Below are positions 34,690 through 44,267 of a DNA stretch of 61,970 nt, one piece after another. Every line of letters begins with the position of its first letter. The stretch's first letter is position 1. A program made the position numbers and the translations under genes. The stretch is from Listeria_A hofi. Its GTDB lineage: Bacteria; Bacillota; Bacilli; Lactobacillales; Listeriaceae. The stretch lies in the NCBI RefSeq assembly GCF_963575615.1, contig NZ_CAUYTL010000017.1:1-61970 (forward strand), written 5' to 3'. The notes under the pieces were generated by a model. The model searched no databases and was not told the origin of the DNA. It worked only from the letters and a program-made list of their open reading frames with translations.

Positions 34690-37600
34690 ATGATGGTATT
34701 AAAGGAATTGGAAGATTCGAAATTTGAAATAAAATCTGAAAGAGGAAGTGTTTCTTTTTTAAGAAGTGGCGACATGTATGAAGCGGATTTCGGTGCGGTG
34801 ATGCTGAATCAGGTGTTATCGAACGAGGTGGACGGCGGGCTGAACAATTTATATTTGCGCATTTTTAAGAAGGATGGAACGATTGTTGCGGCGCCTATGC
34901 TCGGTGTGAAATCTGGCAGTGTATTCGCGGTTGGCGAGAAGCAGGTGAAGTGGACAGGAAGCTTCGAGGGGGTCTCGTATGAGGTTGTATTTGCGCTGAC
35001 GGATGCGGCTTGCTGGTTCTGGGATGTGAAGCTTTCTGGAAATGGTGAGACGGTGGACGTGATTTATGGTCAGGATTTGGGGCTTGCTAATATTGGAGCG
35101 CTTCAGGCGAATGAGGCTTATGTAGCGCAGTATGTGGATCATCGTGTTTTTGAGGATGAGGAATGGGGGTACGTTGTTTGTTCGCGCCAGAATCAAGAGC
35201 AGGGTGCAGGGGTGTTTCCGTATTTGCAGCAGGGGTCTTTGACGCGGAATGTTGGCTTTGCAACGGATGGGACGCAGTTTTTTGGACTTAACTATAAGGC
35301 GACGGATGAGCCGGAGGTCTTGAAACAGGAGAAATTGGCGAACGAGATTTATCAGTATGAGTTTGCTTATACGGCGTTTCAGGCGGAACGTGTGACGTTG
35401 ACGGATGGTGCGAGCGAGCAGGTTGTATTTTATGCGCTCTTTAAGGAGAGTCATGCGGAGGCGGTTTGTGAGCTTTCGTATCAGGATGAGGTTCGCGCGG
35501 TTTGGGATGAGCTTGTTCTTGAAGACAATTTTATGGCGGTGGACAAGGTTGCAAAGCGTGAAGATATTGGAGTCGTGTTGCAGGCAGTTGATGTGACGAT
35601 GGCGGAGCTTGATACGTATTATCCGGAGCGGTATCAGGAGGAATGGGACGGGGAACGGTTGTTGTCATTCTTTACAGGAACGCATGAGCATGTTGTTTTG
35701 CGGGATAAGGATTTGGAATTGGAGCGTTCGCATGGGCATATTTTATTTAGTGGGAATCAGTTGACGGTGGATGAACCGGTGTTGACGACGACGGCTTACA
35801 TGTACGGGGTTTTTAACGCGCAGGTCGTGATTGGAAACACGTCGATGAACAAAATGCTGACGAATGTACGAAATTTCTTGAATGTACTGAAAACGTCAGG
35901 GCAACGGATTTACGTGAAGGTTGCGGATACATATCAGCTTTTAGGGATGCCTTCGCTATTTGAAATGGGCTTTAACTCGGCGAAATGGGTGTACAAAACG
36001 CCTGCTGAGACGTTTGTGGTGACGGTGTTTACGACTGTTGATGGTGCTGATCTGACACTTCAGGTTCGTTCGGCAAGTGGGGCGAAGTATGCTTACTTGG
36101 TGACGAATCAGGTTATTGTGAATGAGAATGAGTACAAGGCTTCGTTTGTTGCGGAGCAGGACGGAAATTTGTTGCGGTTTACGGTGGATGCGGCAGGTGT
36201 CCCTGCGAATGTTTATCCGGATTTGACGTATTTTATGCAAGTGACGGGTGCCGAAATGCAGGTGACGGATGCGACGCGACTTGTGACGAATGTGCCGCGT
36301 GGTGCGGGCTCGCTTGTTGTGCTTGATTTGGTGGCAACGAAGGAATTTGCGATTCGGATTCAGGGGAATTTGGATGGTTCGGAGTTTGTGAATCGGGAGC
36401 AGAAAATGGATGTGGAACGCGAAAAATATCGGGCGCATTTTGCGGAAGTGATGCATGGCTTTACGCTCTCGCAAAACGGGATGCAGACGACAGAACTTCG
36501 AAAAGTGAACGCATTAACTTGGTGGTACACACACAATATGTTTGTGCATTATTTAGTTCCGCATGGCTTGGAGCAGTATGGTGGCGCGGCTTGGGGTACG
36601 CGCGATGTTTGCCAAGGCCCGGTGGAGTATTTTATGGCAATGCAGCGTTATGATATTGTGAAGCAAATTTTAACGCGGGTGTTTTCGCATCAGTTCGATG
36701 ATGATGGGAATTGGCCACAGTGGTTTATGTTTGATGAGTACGCGAATATTCAGGCGGCAGAAAGTCACGGGGATGTTATCGTGTGGCCACTTAAGGCTGT
36801 GAGTGATTACTTGTTGGCGACGAAAGACTATTCCATTTTGGATGTGGAAGTGCCTTATATGAGTCGTGCAAAATTCACCTACACGGACTATTCAGAGACG
36901 ATTTACAAGCATCTGAAAAAGGAAATTGGCTACATTACAGATCATTTCCTATTTGATACGCATTTATCGTGTTATGGTGATGGAGACTGGGACGACACGT
37001 TACAACCGCATGATGCTCAACTGAAAAGCAATATGGCGAGTAGTTGGACAGTAGCATTGACGTACCAAGCGATGAAACAGTTTGCGAAGGCTATTGAGCC
37101 ACTTGATCCTGAGAAGGCGAGTGAGTTGGATGCACTTGTGGCAGGAATTGAAACGGATTTTAATACGTACATTTTATCGACGGATATTATTCCGGGCTTT
37201 GTATATATGGAAGATCCAGAGCATGTTGAGTTGATGATTCATCCGACAGACCGAAAAACCGGGATTCAGTATCGGTTGTTGCCGATGACGCGGAGTATGA
37301 TTGGGGAGTTGCTAACACCTGGCCAAGCAGAGTCGCATTTCCAATTGATTAAACGGGAGTTACAATGTCCGGACGGTGTGCGGCTGATGAACCGACCTGC
37401 GACGTATCAAGGCGGTGTGAGTACGAACTTCAAGCGTGCGGAACAGGCTGCCAATTTTGGTCGGGAGGTTGGTTTGCAATACGTTCATGCGCATATCAGG
37501 TTCACAGAGGCGATGGCCAAGCTTGGCAAGAAAGAGGAGGCATGGCATGCGCTTGATGTGATTAATCCGATTAATATTAAGGATGTGGTGCCAAATGCGG

Positions 37601-38049
37601 CGCGTCGTCAAAGCAATGCCTATTTCAGTAGCTCGGATGGCAAATTTAAGACGAGATATGAGGCGCAAGAGCAGTTCGATAAGCTGAAAACGGGCGACAT
37701 CACGGTAAAAGGAGGATGGCGGATTTATTCGAGTGGGCCGGGAATTTATTTGAATCAACTGATTTCAAATGTGCTTGGTGTCCGCGTTGTAGGTGAGGAT
37801 TTATTGCTTGATCCGGTGCTGGTGGATAATCTGGATGGGTTAGAATTCAAATTTAGTTTTGCTGGGAAGCCTATGACTTTCCGTTATCATTTAGCGGGGA
37901 ATGTGCGCCGTTATGTACTGGTGAATGGTGAGGAAGTAGTATGTTTACAATCGCATAATCGTTACCGTGAGGGAGGGATGCGCCTTTCGAAGAGCGATTT
38001 AGAGACAAGGCTTCGTGCGAGGGATAATGTTGTTGATATTTATGTCTGA
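34690..38049 (+). CDS. GH94-family 1,2-beta-oligoglucan phosphorylase-like enzyme
   Basis: This 1119-residue cytoplasmic enzyme has no signal peptide. The long beta-sandwich N-terminal region and the C-terminal (alpha/alpha)6 barrel fit the large GH94-type phosphorylases. The motif GDGDWDD at 763-769 corresponds to the GDWND catalytic-acid motif of cellobiose phosphorylases, and GGAAWGTRDVCQGPVEY, QWFMFDEYANIQAAESHGDV and KGGWRIYSSGPGIY are further active-site blocks. Size and layout match the Listeria innocua enzyme that phosphorolyses beta-1,2-glucooligosaccharides to glucose 1-phosphate, as I remember that family. The substrate is thus inferred as beta-1,2-linked glucan. It heads an operon of eleven genes with mostly tight spacing. 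Two adjacent ATG codons make the start ambiguous by one residue. Confidence 0.85.
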   Translation: MMVLKELEDSKFEIKSERGSVSFLRSGDMYEADFGAVMLNQVLSNEVDGGLNNLYLRIFKKDGTIVAAPMLGVKSGSVFAVGEKQVKWTGSFEGVSYEVVFALTDAACWFWDVKLSGNGETVDVIYGQDLGLANIGALQANEAYVAQYVDHRVFEDEEWGYVVCSRQNQEQGAGVFPYLQQGSLTRNVGFATDGTQFFGLNYKATDEPEVLKQEKLANEIYQYEFAYTAFQAERVTLTDGASEQVVFYALFKESHAEAVCELSYQDEVRAVWDELVLEDNFMAVDKVAKREDIGVVLQAVDVTMAELDTYYPERYQEEWDGERLLSFFTGTHEHVVLRDKDLELERSHGHILFSGNQLTVDEPVLTTTAYMYGVFNAQVVIGNTSMNKMLTNVRNFLNVLKTSGQRIYVKVADTYQLLGMPSLFEMGFNSAKWVYKTPAETFVVTVFTTVDGADLTLQVRSASGAKYAYLVTNQVIVNENEYKASFVAEQDGNLLRFTVDAAGVPANVYPDLTYFMQVTGAEMQVTDATRLVTNVPRGAGSLVVLDLVATKEFAIRIQGNLDGSEFVNREQKMDVEREKYRAHFAEVMHGFTLSQNGMQTTELRKVNALTWWYTHNMFVHYLVPHGLEQYGGAAWGTRDVCQGPVEYFMAMQRYDIVKQILTRVFSHQFDDDGNWPQWFMFDEYANIQAAESHGDVIVWPLKAVSDYLLATKDYSILDVEVPYMSRAKFTYTDYSETIYKHLKKEIGYITDHFLFDTHLSCYGDGDWDDTLQPHDAQLKSNMASSWTVALTYQAMKQFAKAIEPLDPEKASELDALVAGIETDFNTYILSTDIIPGFVYMEDPEHVELMIHPTDRKTGIQYRLLPMTRSMIGELLTPGQAESHFQLIKRELQCPDGVRLMNRPATYQGGVSTNFKRAEQAANFGREVGLQYVHAHIRFTEAMAKLGKKEEAWHALDVINPINIKDVVPNAARRQSNAYFSSSDGKFKTRYEAQEQFDKLKTGDITVKGGWRIYSSGPGIYLNQLISNVLGVRVVGEDLLLDPVLVDNLDGLEFKFSFAGKPMTFRYHLAGNVRRYVLVNGEEVVCLQSHNRYREGGMRLSKSDLETRLRARDNVVDIYV

Positions 38050-38094
38050 TTTTTAACACAAAATAAAAACGTTTCTATAAAAAGGAGAGCTTAG

Positions 38095-39474
38095 ATGATG
38101 AAAAAGTGGATGAAATGGTCAGTTACAGCGATGGCGACAGTTGGGCTTGGAGTTTTGCTGACGGGTTGTGGCGCGGCGAAGGATGACGCGGCGGATGCGG
38201 ATACAGAGAAAATCGAACTGAAATATGCGAACTGGAATTTAGGAACAGAAAGTGATAAGAATATTGAGCGCCGGATGATTGATGCATACAACAAAGCGCA
38301 TAAAGATGTAAAAATCGTGATTGATAAGAGTATTACGGGGGATGATTATCAAGGTTCACTCACAACGGCGGCTAGTGCGGGAAAATTGCCGGATGTGTTC
38401 ATGATTAATGATATTCCGAACAGTTACAAAAACGACTGGTTGCTTGATTTGACGAAGATGACAGCAGATGATGCTGATTTCGCGACGATTTCGGATGAGA
38501 TTAAGAGCACGACAAAAGTGAATGATACCGTTGTTGCGATGCCATTTGCGAAACATATTCTCGGTTATTACGTAAATAAAGACATTTTGGATGAGTTGAA
38601 CCTTGATGTCCCAGAGCAGGGAATTAGCATTGCTGACTTTGTGAAAAATGTAAAAGCGGCGACAAATTTGGATAAGAATATTGTCGGTACAGATTCGGCT
38701 CAAGCAATGATTGACTGGTATCCAGGTGCTGTTAACAAAGACATGGGTTGGTTCACATTCACGAATGATAAATTTGCACTTGACGGTAAAGAGATGGTTG
38801 CTGGTATGAATACGGTGAAGGATTTGACGACGAACGGTTATTCGTACAATGATCTGACGGCGGAGCAGAAGGAAAAAATGAGCGCGGATGATTCGGGTGC
38901 TGCGTTTAAGGCGGGACAAATTGCTTTTTACTATAACGGAACGTATATGAACGCTGATTTACAAAAGAATGCGGATTTCAATTTTGAGTTTATCGGTTTG
39001 CCAGGTGGTCGTAATGCGATTGTGAACGATTATTTGGGTATTTCGAAGAGTACGAAACACGCGAAAGAAGCATATGAATTCGCGAAATACATGTCTTACG
39101 GGAAAAAAGGTTTCCTAGAACGAATGGCGATTTCTGAGAAAAACGGCCTGGAGTTGAGCTCGTTACCAATCACGGATGATAAAGAAGTGACAGATAAGTA
39201 TTGGGAATTGGTGACGGTTCCTGGTGTGCAAACGGCGAATGAAAACTTGGCAAATGCGATGTTTGATCCAACGAAGGTTGTGCCTGGTTATATTCAAGCA
39301 CGCTTTGAGGCACCGACTGGTCTTAAGATTGGTGATGAGGAGAATGCGAATATATGGTATGCGATTAACGAGGCGGCTAAGGGCACAATTAATTACCAAG
39401 ATTACGCTAAACAGCTACAGGAGTTAGCGCAGAAATCGTATGATGAAGCGGCCGCTGCGATGAATAACAAATAA
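38095..39474 (+). CDS. Sugar ABC transporter substrate-binding lipoprotein
   Basis: This 459-residue protein of the SBP_bac_1 family has a lipobox LTGC (Cys near residue 25) that tethers it outside the membrane. The mature part shows the usual two-lobe pattern: KIELKYANWNLGTESDKN at the start, the DVFMINDIPNSY hinge region, and an AKEAYEFAKYM block. AAGGAGAG precedes the paired ATG codons. Being next to the phosphorylase, it likely captures beta-1,2-glucooligosaccharides, as the equivalent protein does in Listeria innocua. That link is from context. Confidence 0.9.
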   Translation: MMKKWMKWSVTAMATVGLGVLLTGCGAAKDDAADADTEKIELKYANWNLGTESDKNIERRMIDAYNKAHKDVKIVIDKSITGDDYQGSLTTAASAGKLPDVFMINDIPNSYKNDWLLDLTKMTADDADFATISDEIKSTTKVNDTVVAMPFAKHILGYYVNKDILDELNLDVPEQGISIADFVKNVKAATNLDKNIVGTDSAQAMIDWYPGAVNKDMGWFTFTNDKFALDGKEMVAGMNTVKDLTTNGYSYNDLTAEQKEKMSADDSGAAFKAGQIAFYYNGTYMNADLQKNADFNFEFIGLPGGRNAIVNDYLGISKSTKHAKEAYEFAKYMSYGKKGFLERMAISEKNGLELSSLPITDDKEVTDKYWELVTVPGVQTANENLANAMFDPTKVVPGYIQARFEAPTGLKIGDEENANIWYAINEAAKGTINYQDYAKQLQELAQKSYDEAAAAMNNK

Positions 39475-39493
39475 CGAGGCACAGAGGGGATAG

Positions 39494-42466
39494 ATGATGT
39501 TGAAAGCGAGACTTATTAAAAGTTTAATGGTGGTCATGATGATTGCCTCTATTGTCCAAACGCCTAGTTTATTGTCTGTCGCTGCTACGAATGATTCAAC
39601 TTTTGAAAAAGTGGAGACATCATCTGAAAATGCGATTATGGAGCCTGCTTATGAGCAGGTTCTGGCGTCGTGGAAGAAAAGCGTGCAGGATGTAGAGATG
39701 TATACAAATGAGGTTATGCCTAGTTCTTTTGAAACGGCAAGGTTGACGAGAGATAATCACGGTTATGAGCAGCGGGAAGTGGCAATGCTTGCTGATGGGA
39801 ATAGCGTTACGTTCACAACGACGGTACCCCGGGATGGCCTTTATACGATTGGTTTTGATTACTTTAAACTCAATGATGGGTTGATAAATCCGGAACTTTC
39901 AATTGCAGTTGCTGGTAAGTTCCCGTTTTATGAGAGCCGTCGTATTATTGCACCGACGATTTGGAAGAATAAGACGGCTACACTTGAGACGAATAAGTAT
40001 GGGAATGAGCTTATTCCGGAACAGGTGGCTGTAGCAAAATGGCAGACAGTTTTGGCGGAGGACCCGAATTATTTTGAAGGGGAGCAGTTGCGGTATTTCT
40101 TGAAGAAAGGGCAAAATGTATTGAAGCTTACGAATACGGCGGGAGCGATGTTGCTCGGGAGCGTTCGAGTAGAGGCGCCTGTTGTGACGCCGGATTATGC
40201 GGATTATCGTGAGCAGCATAAAGATGCCAGGACACCAAGGGGAATGTTGACATATGAGGCGGAGAAACCAAAAACGAAGAATAATTCGTATACGCGACCG
40301 GTTGCTAAAAAGGATATTAGTGTGGAGCCTTATGATACGAAACGGTTGTTACTGAATACGCTAGGTGGGGATTCGTGGCAATCGAGCGGGCAGAGCGTGA
40401 CGTATTCGGTGAAGGTACCGGAGAGTGGGAATTACCAGCTTAGCTTCAAGGTTTTGCAGGAGGATAAGCCAAATTCACCGGTTTTTCGGACGGTGAAAGT
40501 GGATGGCGCGGTGCCATTTGCTGAGTTGGCGCATTATCGTTTTGAACCGGTGGCAAAGTGGGAGAATCAGACGCTTGCGAATAAGGATGGGAAGCCGTTT
40601 GAGATTTATTTGGAAGAGGGAAAGCATGATTTAACATTGGTTGCGGATGCATCACCTGTTGCGCCGATTATTTTGGATTTGAAAGCTATGATGCTTGAGG
40701 TTGGCGACTTGGGATTGTCTGTGAAGAAGTTGACAGGGAATCAGCCGGATGCAGCGCGTGACTGGAAGCTGGAGGAGTATTTGCCGGATGTGACGCAGCA
40801 ATTTGATGCGTGGATTAAGACTTTGAAGGCGAATCAAAAGGCGCTCGTGAAGGTGTATGGTGAGTCGGCAGAGCGTTCGACGGAGGGTGTGTCTTTAGCT
40901 CTGATTATAGATAAATTAGAAAAATTAAAAGCGGAGCCTGATAAAATTCCGACGCGATTAAATGAGTTGTCAGAAGGATCGAATTCGGTTACGCAATCGT
41001 TGGGGGATTTACAATCTACGCTTGAAAAGCAACCACTGTTGCTGGACCGGTTTTATGTGCATGATGGTGCGGCAGGTTTGCCAGACGCGAGGGCTAGCTT
41101 TTTGAAGAAATTTGGTAGTAAGTCAAAGGAGTTCTTTGCGTCCTTTACACAGGATACATATAGTACGACTGATGTGGATGCGGACACGATTGAAGTTTGG
41201 GTGTCGCGCTCGCAGCAGTATGTTGAATTGATGCAAAATATGGCGGATAGTACGTTTACAAAGACGACTGGGAAGAAAGTCAAGTTTTCGGTGATGCCGA
41301 ATGAGCAAAAACTGATTTTGGCGAATTCGGGAAATCAGCAGCCGGACGTCGCGCTCGGGGTTAGTGTTGGGACGCCTTACGAGCTCGCGATTCGTGGTGC
41401 GGCAGTGGATTTGACGCAGTTTTCGGATTTTAAAGAGGTGATTCGAAACTTTTCGCCGGGTGCGTTTATGCCAATGATGGTAGATGATAAAGTTTACGCT
41501 TTGCCGGAGACGCAAGATTTTTATGTGCAGTTTTATCGGAAGGATATTTTGGATAAGTTGAAGATTCCTGTCCCGGATACGTGGAATGATGTGACGGGGG
41601 TTTTGCCGGAGTTGCAGCGTAATGGCTTGAGTTATTTTGTGCCGCTTTCGGGTTCGGCAGGCTCGAAACCGTTCATGTTTACGGCGCCGTTTATTTATCA
41701 GTTTGGTGGGGATTTGTATGCTAAAGATGGGATGAGTGCGGCGATTGACTCAGAGGAATCGGTTGCGGGGCTTAAGTTTATGACGGATTTGTATTCACTT
41801 TATAGCGTACCGTTGCAAGTGCCGAACTTTTATCATTCGTTCCGCTATGGGACGTTGCCAATTGGGATTTCGAATTTTGAGACGTATGTAAAATTGATGT
41901 CGGCGGCGCCTGAAATTGCTAATTCGTGGGATATTTCGGTGCACCCAGGTGTTCCACAAAAGGATGGATCGGTGTCACGCTTTGCTACTGGTTCGGGGCA
42001 GTCAGCGATGATTTTTGATAAGAGCAAGAAGCAGGGTGAGTCGTGGGAATTGCTAAAGTGGTGGATGTCAACGAAGACGCAGAGCGATTTTGCGACGAAT
42101 TTGCAGACAATCTATGGGCCGGAATATATGTGGAATACAGCGAATTTAGAGGCGTTTAAGGAATTGCCTTGGCCGGAAAAACATAAACGGGTTATTTTGG
42201 AGCAGTGGAAATATTTGAAGGAGGTTCCGAAAACACCGGGATCGTATATGTTGGAGCGGGAGATTAGTAATGTGTGGACAAGTACGGTGTTCTACGGAGC
42301 GAATATTCGGGCTGCTGTTGATTCTAGCAGCATTATTGTCGATCGCGAAATTAGGCGGAAGATGGAAGAGTTTGGTTATATGAAGGATGGAAAAGTGGTA
42401 AAACCTTATATTGTTCCACAAATCGAAACGGTGGAAGATTGGATGAAAACAGATGAGAAAAAATAG
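39494..42466 (+). CDS. Oversized extracellular substrate-binding protein with N-terminal glycan-binding-like domains
   Basis: This 990-residue protein has a signal peptide (cleavage near VAA, residue 31) but no lipobox. Two beta-sandwich domains of the carbohydrate-binding type appear at about 75-235 and 250-405, each with a YxxxFD/FK and G-x-H/N-x-L pattern (LYTIGFDYFKLNDG and NYQLSFKVLQED). A helical linker reaches about residue 545, and a full SBP_bac_1 fold occupies about 570-990 (IEVWVSRSQQYVEL, YALPETQDFYVQFYRKDIL). A binding protein fused to extra glycan-binding modules suggests capture of a polymer or long oligomer. It is the second binding protein of the operon. Its 3' end overlaps the permease gene by 14 bases. 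Confidence 0.85.
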   Translation: MMLKARLIKSLMVVMMIASIVQTPSLLSVAATNDSTFEKVETSSENAIMEPAYEQVLASWKKSVQDVEMYTNEVMPSSFETARLTRDNHGYEQREVAMLADGNSVTFTTTVPRDGLYTIGFDYFKLNDGLINPELSIAVAGKFPFYESRRIIAPTIWKNKTATLETNKYGNELIPEQVAVAKWQTVLAEDPNYFEGEQLRYFLKKGQNVLKLTNTAGAMLLGSVRVEAPVVTPDYADYREQHKDARTPRGMLTYEAEKPKTKNNSYTRPVAKKDISVEPYDTKRLLLNTLGGDSWQSSGQSVTYSVKVPESGNYQLSFKVLQEDKPNSPVFRTVKVDGAVPFAELAHYRFEPVAKWENQTLANKDGKPFEIYLEEGKHDLTLVADASPVAPIILDLKAMMLEVGDLGLSVKKLTGNQPDAARDWKLEEYLPDVTQQFDAWIKTLKANQKALVKVYGESAERSTEGVSLALIIDKLEKLKAEPDKIPTRLNELSEGSNSVTQSLGDLQSTLEKQPLLLDRFYVHDGAAGLPDARASFLKKFGSKSKEFFASFTQDTYSTTDVDADTIEVWVSRSQQYVELMQNMADSTFTKTTGKKVKFSVMPNEQKLILANSGNQQPDVALGVSVGTPYELAIRGAAVDLTQFSDFKEVIRNFSPGAFMPMMVDDKVYALPETQDFYVQFYRKDILDKLKIPVPDTWNDVTGVLPELQRNGLSYFVPLSGSAGSKPFMFTAPFIYQFGGDLYAKDGMSAAIDSEESVAGLKFMTDLYSLYSVPLQVPNFYHSFRYGTLPIGISNFETYVKLMSAAPEIANSWDISVHPGVPQKDGSVSRFATGSGQSAMIFDKSKKQGESWELLKWWMSTKTQSDFATNLQTIYGPEYMWNTANLEAFKELPWPEKHKRVILEQWKYLKEVPKTPGSYMLEREISNVWTSTVFYGANIRAAVDSSSIIVDREIRRKMEEFGYMKDGKVVKPYIVPQIETVEDWMKTDEKK

Positions 42467-43355
42467 TGGCTATTGGTTTGGAATGCTTGGTACAGTGGCA
42501 TTTTTATCGCCTTACTTTATCATGTTCTTTACGTTTATTGTAGTGCCGGTTTTGGTTGCGATTCTGCTGTCGTTTACGTATTTTAATTCGATTGAGTTTC
42601 CGACGTTTATTGGGCTGAAAAACTATGTGAGCTTGTTGACGCAGGATGCTGTGTTTATGCAATACGTGTTGCCGAACACATTAAAATTTTCGCTGATTGT
42701 CGGACCGGGGGGCTATTTGTTATCGTTTTTGACGGCTTGGTTATTAGCGCAAATTCCACATCGGCCACGGACGTTTTTGGCGCTGATTATGTATACGCCT
42801 TCGATGACTGCTGGTGTGGCGATGACGGTTTTATGGGCGATTATTTTTAGCGGGAATGCTTCTGGGTATATTAACAGTATTTTATTGCGGTTGAACTTGA
42901 TTGTGGAGCCGATTCAGTTCTTGCAGTCACCGGATTACTTAATGAATATTATGATTGTTGTTTCGCTCTGGAGTAGTATGGGTGTTGGGTTCTTAGCTAT
43001 GTTGTCGGGTATTTTAAACATCAATCCGGAGGTGTATGAGGCAGCTTATATTGATGGTATTAAGAATCGCTTCCAGGAGATTATTTTTATTACTATACCG
43101 TCGATGAAGCCACAGATGCTATTTGGAGCAGTTATGGCGGTTGTGGGGACATTTCAGGCTGGGGCTATTGGTGTTGCGCTTTCTGGGACGAATCCAACAC
43201 CTCAATATGCGGGGCAGCTGATGGTCAATCATATTGATGATTATGGTTTTATTCGGTATGAGATGGGTTATGCAGCGGCGATTTCGGTCTTATTACTTGT
43301 GATTGTGTATTTGTTTTCGCGCGTGGCGATGAAGTTATTTGGTGAAAAAAGTTAA
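42453..43355 (+). CDS. ABC transporter permease (UgpA/MalF-like)
   Basis: This 300-residue protein has six membrane helices and the EAA loop (EVYEAAYIDGIKNRFQEIIFITIP) near residue 193, which contacts the ATPase. It starts inside the end of the binding-protein gene and pairs with the permease 15 bases downstream. Confidence 0.92.
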   Translation: MRKNSGYWFGMLGTVAFLSPYFIMFFTFIVVPVLVAILLSFTYFNSIEFPTFIGLKNYVSLLTQDAVFMQYVLPNTLKFSLIVGPGGYLLSFLTAWLLAQIPHRPRTFLALIMYTPSMTAGVAMTVLWAIIFSGNASGYINSILLRLNLIVEPIQFLQSPDYLMNIMIVVSLWSSMGVGFLAMLSGILNINPEVYEAAYIDGIKNRFQEIIFITIPSMKPQMLFGAVMAVVGTFQAGAIGVALSGTNPTPQYAGQLMVNHIDDYGFIRYEMGYAAAISVLLLVIVYLFSRVAMKLFGEKS

Positions 43356-43370
43356 GAGGGGGAATGATGG

Positions 43371-44246
43371 ATGGCTTCTTTTCAAGGGACGCAAATCAAC
43401 CCGAAAAAGTTTCATAAGAGTCAGTTGAAGTTTTATGCGTTGTTGATTCCGATTGCGATTATTATGGGTTTGCCGCTCGTTTATATTTTTAATCATGCAT
43501 TTAAGCCACTGGATGAGTTGTTTGCTTATCCGCCACGCTTTTTTGTGCAAAAACCGACGTGGCAAAACTTCACGGATTTGTTTAATAGCGCAAATTTAGG
43601 GGCGACTCCGATGGCGCGTTATTTGTTTAATAGTATTGTTGTGAGTTTGTCAGTGATGGGTTTGACAATTGTGGTGAGTACGATGGCGGGGTATGTATTG
43701 TCGAAAAAGCAGTTTCGAGCGAAAAAAGTGCTTTTTGAGATGAATACGTTGGCATTGATGTTTGTATCGATTGCGGTCGCGATTCCAAAGTATATTGTGA
43801 TTGAGAAATTAGGATTGATAGATAGCTTTTGGGTGCATATTTTACCAATGTTGGCGCTCCCAGTTGGGTTGTTTTTGGTGAAACAGTTTGTGGATCAAAT
43901 TCCAGATGAGTTAATCGAGGCAGCGAAGATGGACGGGGCTAATGATTTCTATGTGTATTGGAAAGTTATTTTGCCGATGATTAAGCCGGCGATTGCGACG
44001 GTTTCTATTTTAGCTTTTCAGGCGGCTTGGAATAATGTAGAGGCTTCTGACTTGTATATTAATAATGAGAATTTGAAGACTTTTGCCTTTTATATGAGTA
44101 CGTTGACATCAACGCAGGGGAATACGGTGGCAGGACAAGGGATTACGGCAGCAGCGACGTTGTTGATGTTTATTCCGAACTTGATTATCTTTATCTTTAT
44201 GCAAAAACAAGTGATGGATACGATGGCGCATTCGGGTATTAAATAG
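43371..44246 (+). CDS. ABC transporter permease (UgpE/MalG-like)
   Basis: This 291-residue protein has six membrane helices and the EAA loop (ELIEAAKMDGANDFYVYWK) near residue 183. GAGGGGGA lies 8 bases before the ATG; two closer ATG triplets are out of frame. It is the partner of the permease just upstream, and together they serve one of the two binding proteins of the operon. Confidence 0.92.
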   Translation: MASFQGTQINPKKFHKSQLKFYALLIPIAIIMGLPLVYIFNHAFKPLDELFAYPPRFFVQKPTWQNFTDLFNSANLGATPMARYLFNSIVVSLSVMGLTIVVSTMAGYVLSKKQFRAKKVLFEMNTLALMFVSIAVAIPKYIVIEKLGLIDSFWVHILPMLALPVGLFLVKQFVDQIPDELIEAAKMDGANDFYVYWKVILPMIKPAIATVSILAFQAAWNNVEASDLYINNENLKTFAFYMSTLTSTQGNTVAGQGITAAATLLMFIPNLIIFIFMQKQVMDTMAHSGIK

Positions 44247-44267
44247 CGGCAGAGAGCGAGGAAATCA

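Noticed and set aside
34442..34690. 82-codon minus-strand frame in the divergent gap before the glycan operon
   Set aside because: It overlaps the cre site and promoter, has low-complexity AT-driven content, no ribosome site and no recognisable domain.
34849..35454. Long antisense frames inside the GH94 gene and in other glycan-operon genes
   Set aside because: They are by-products of the strong G/T codon bias on the coding strand. The peptides are Arg/Ile/His-rich with no known motif.
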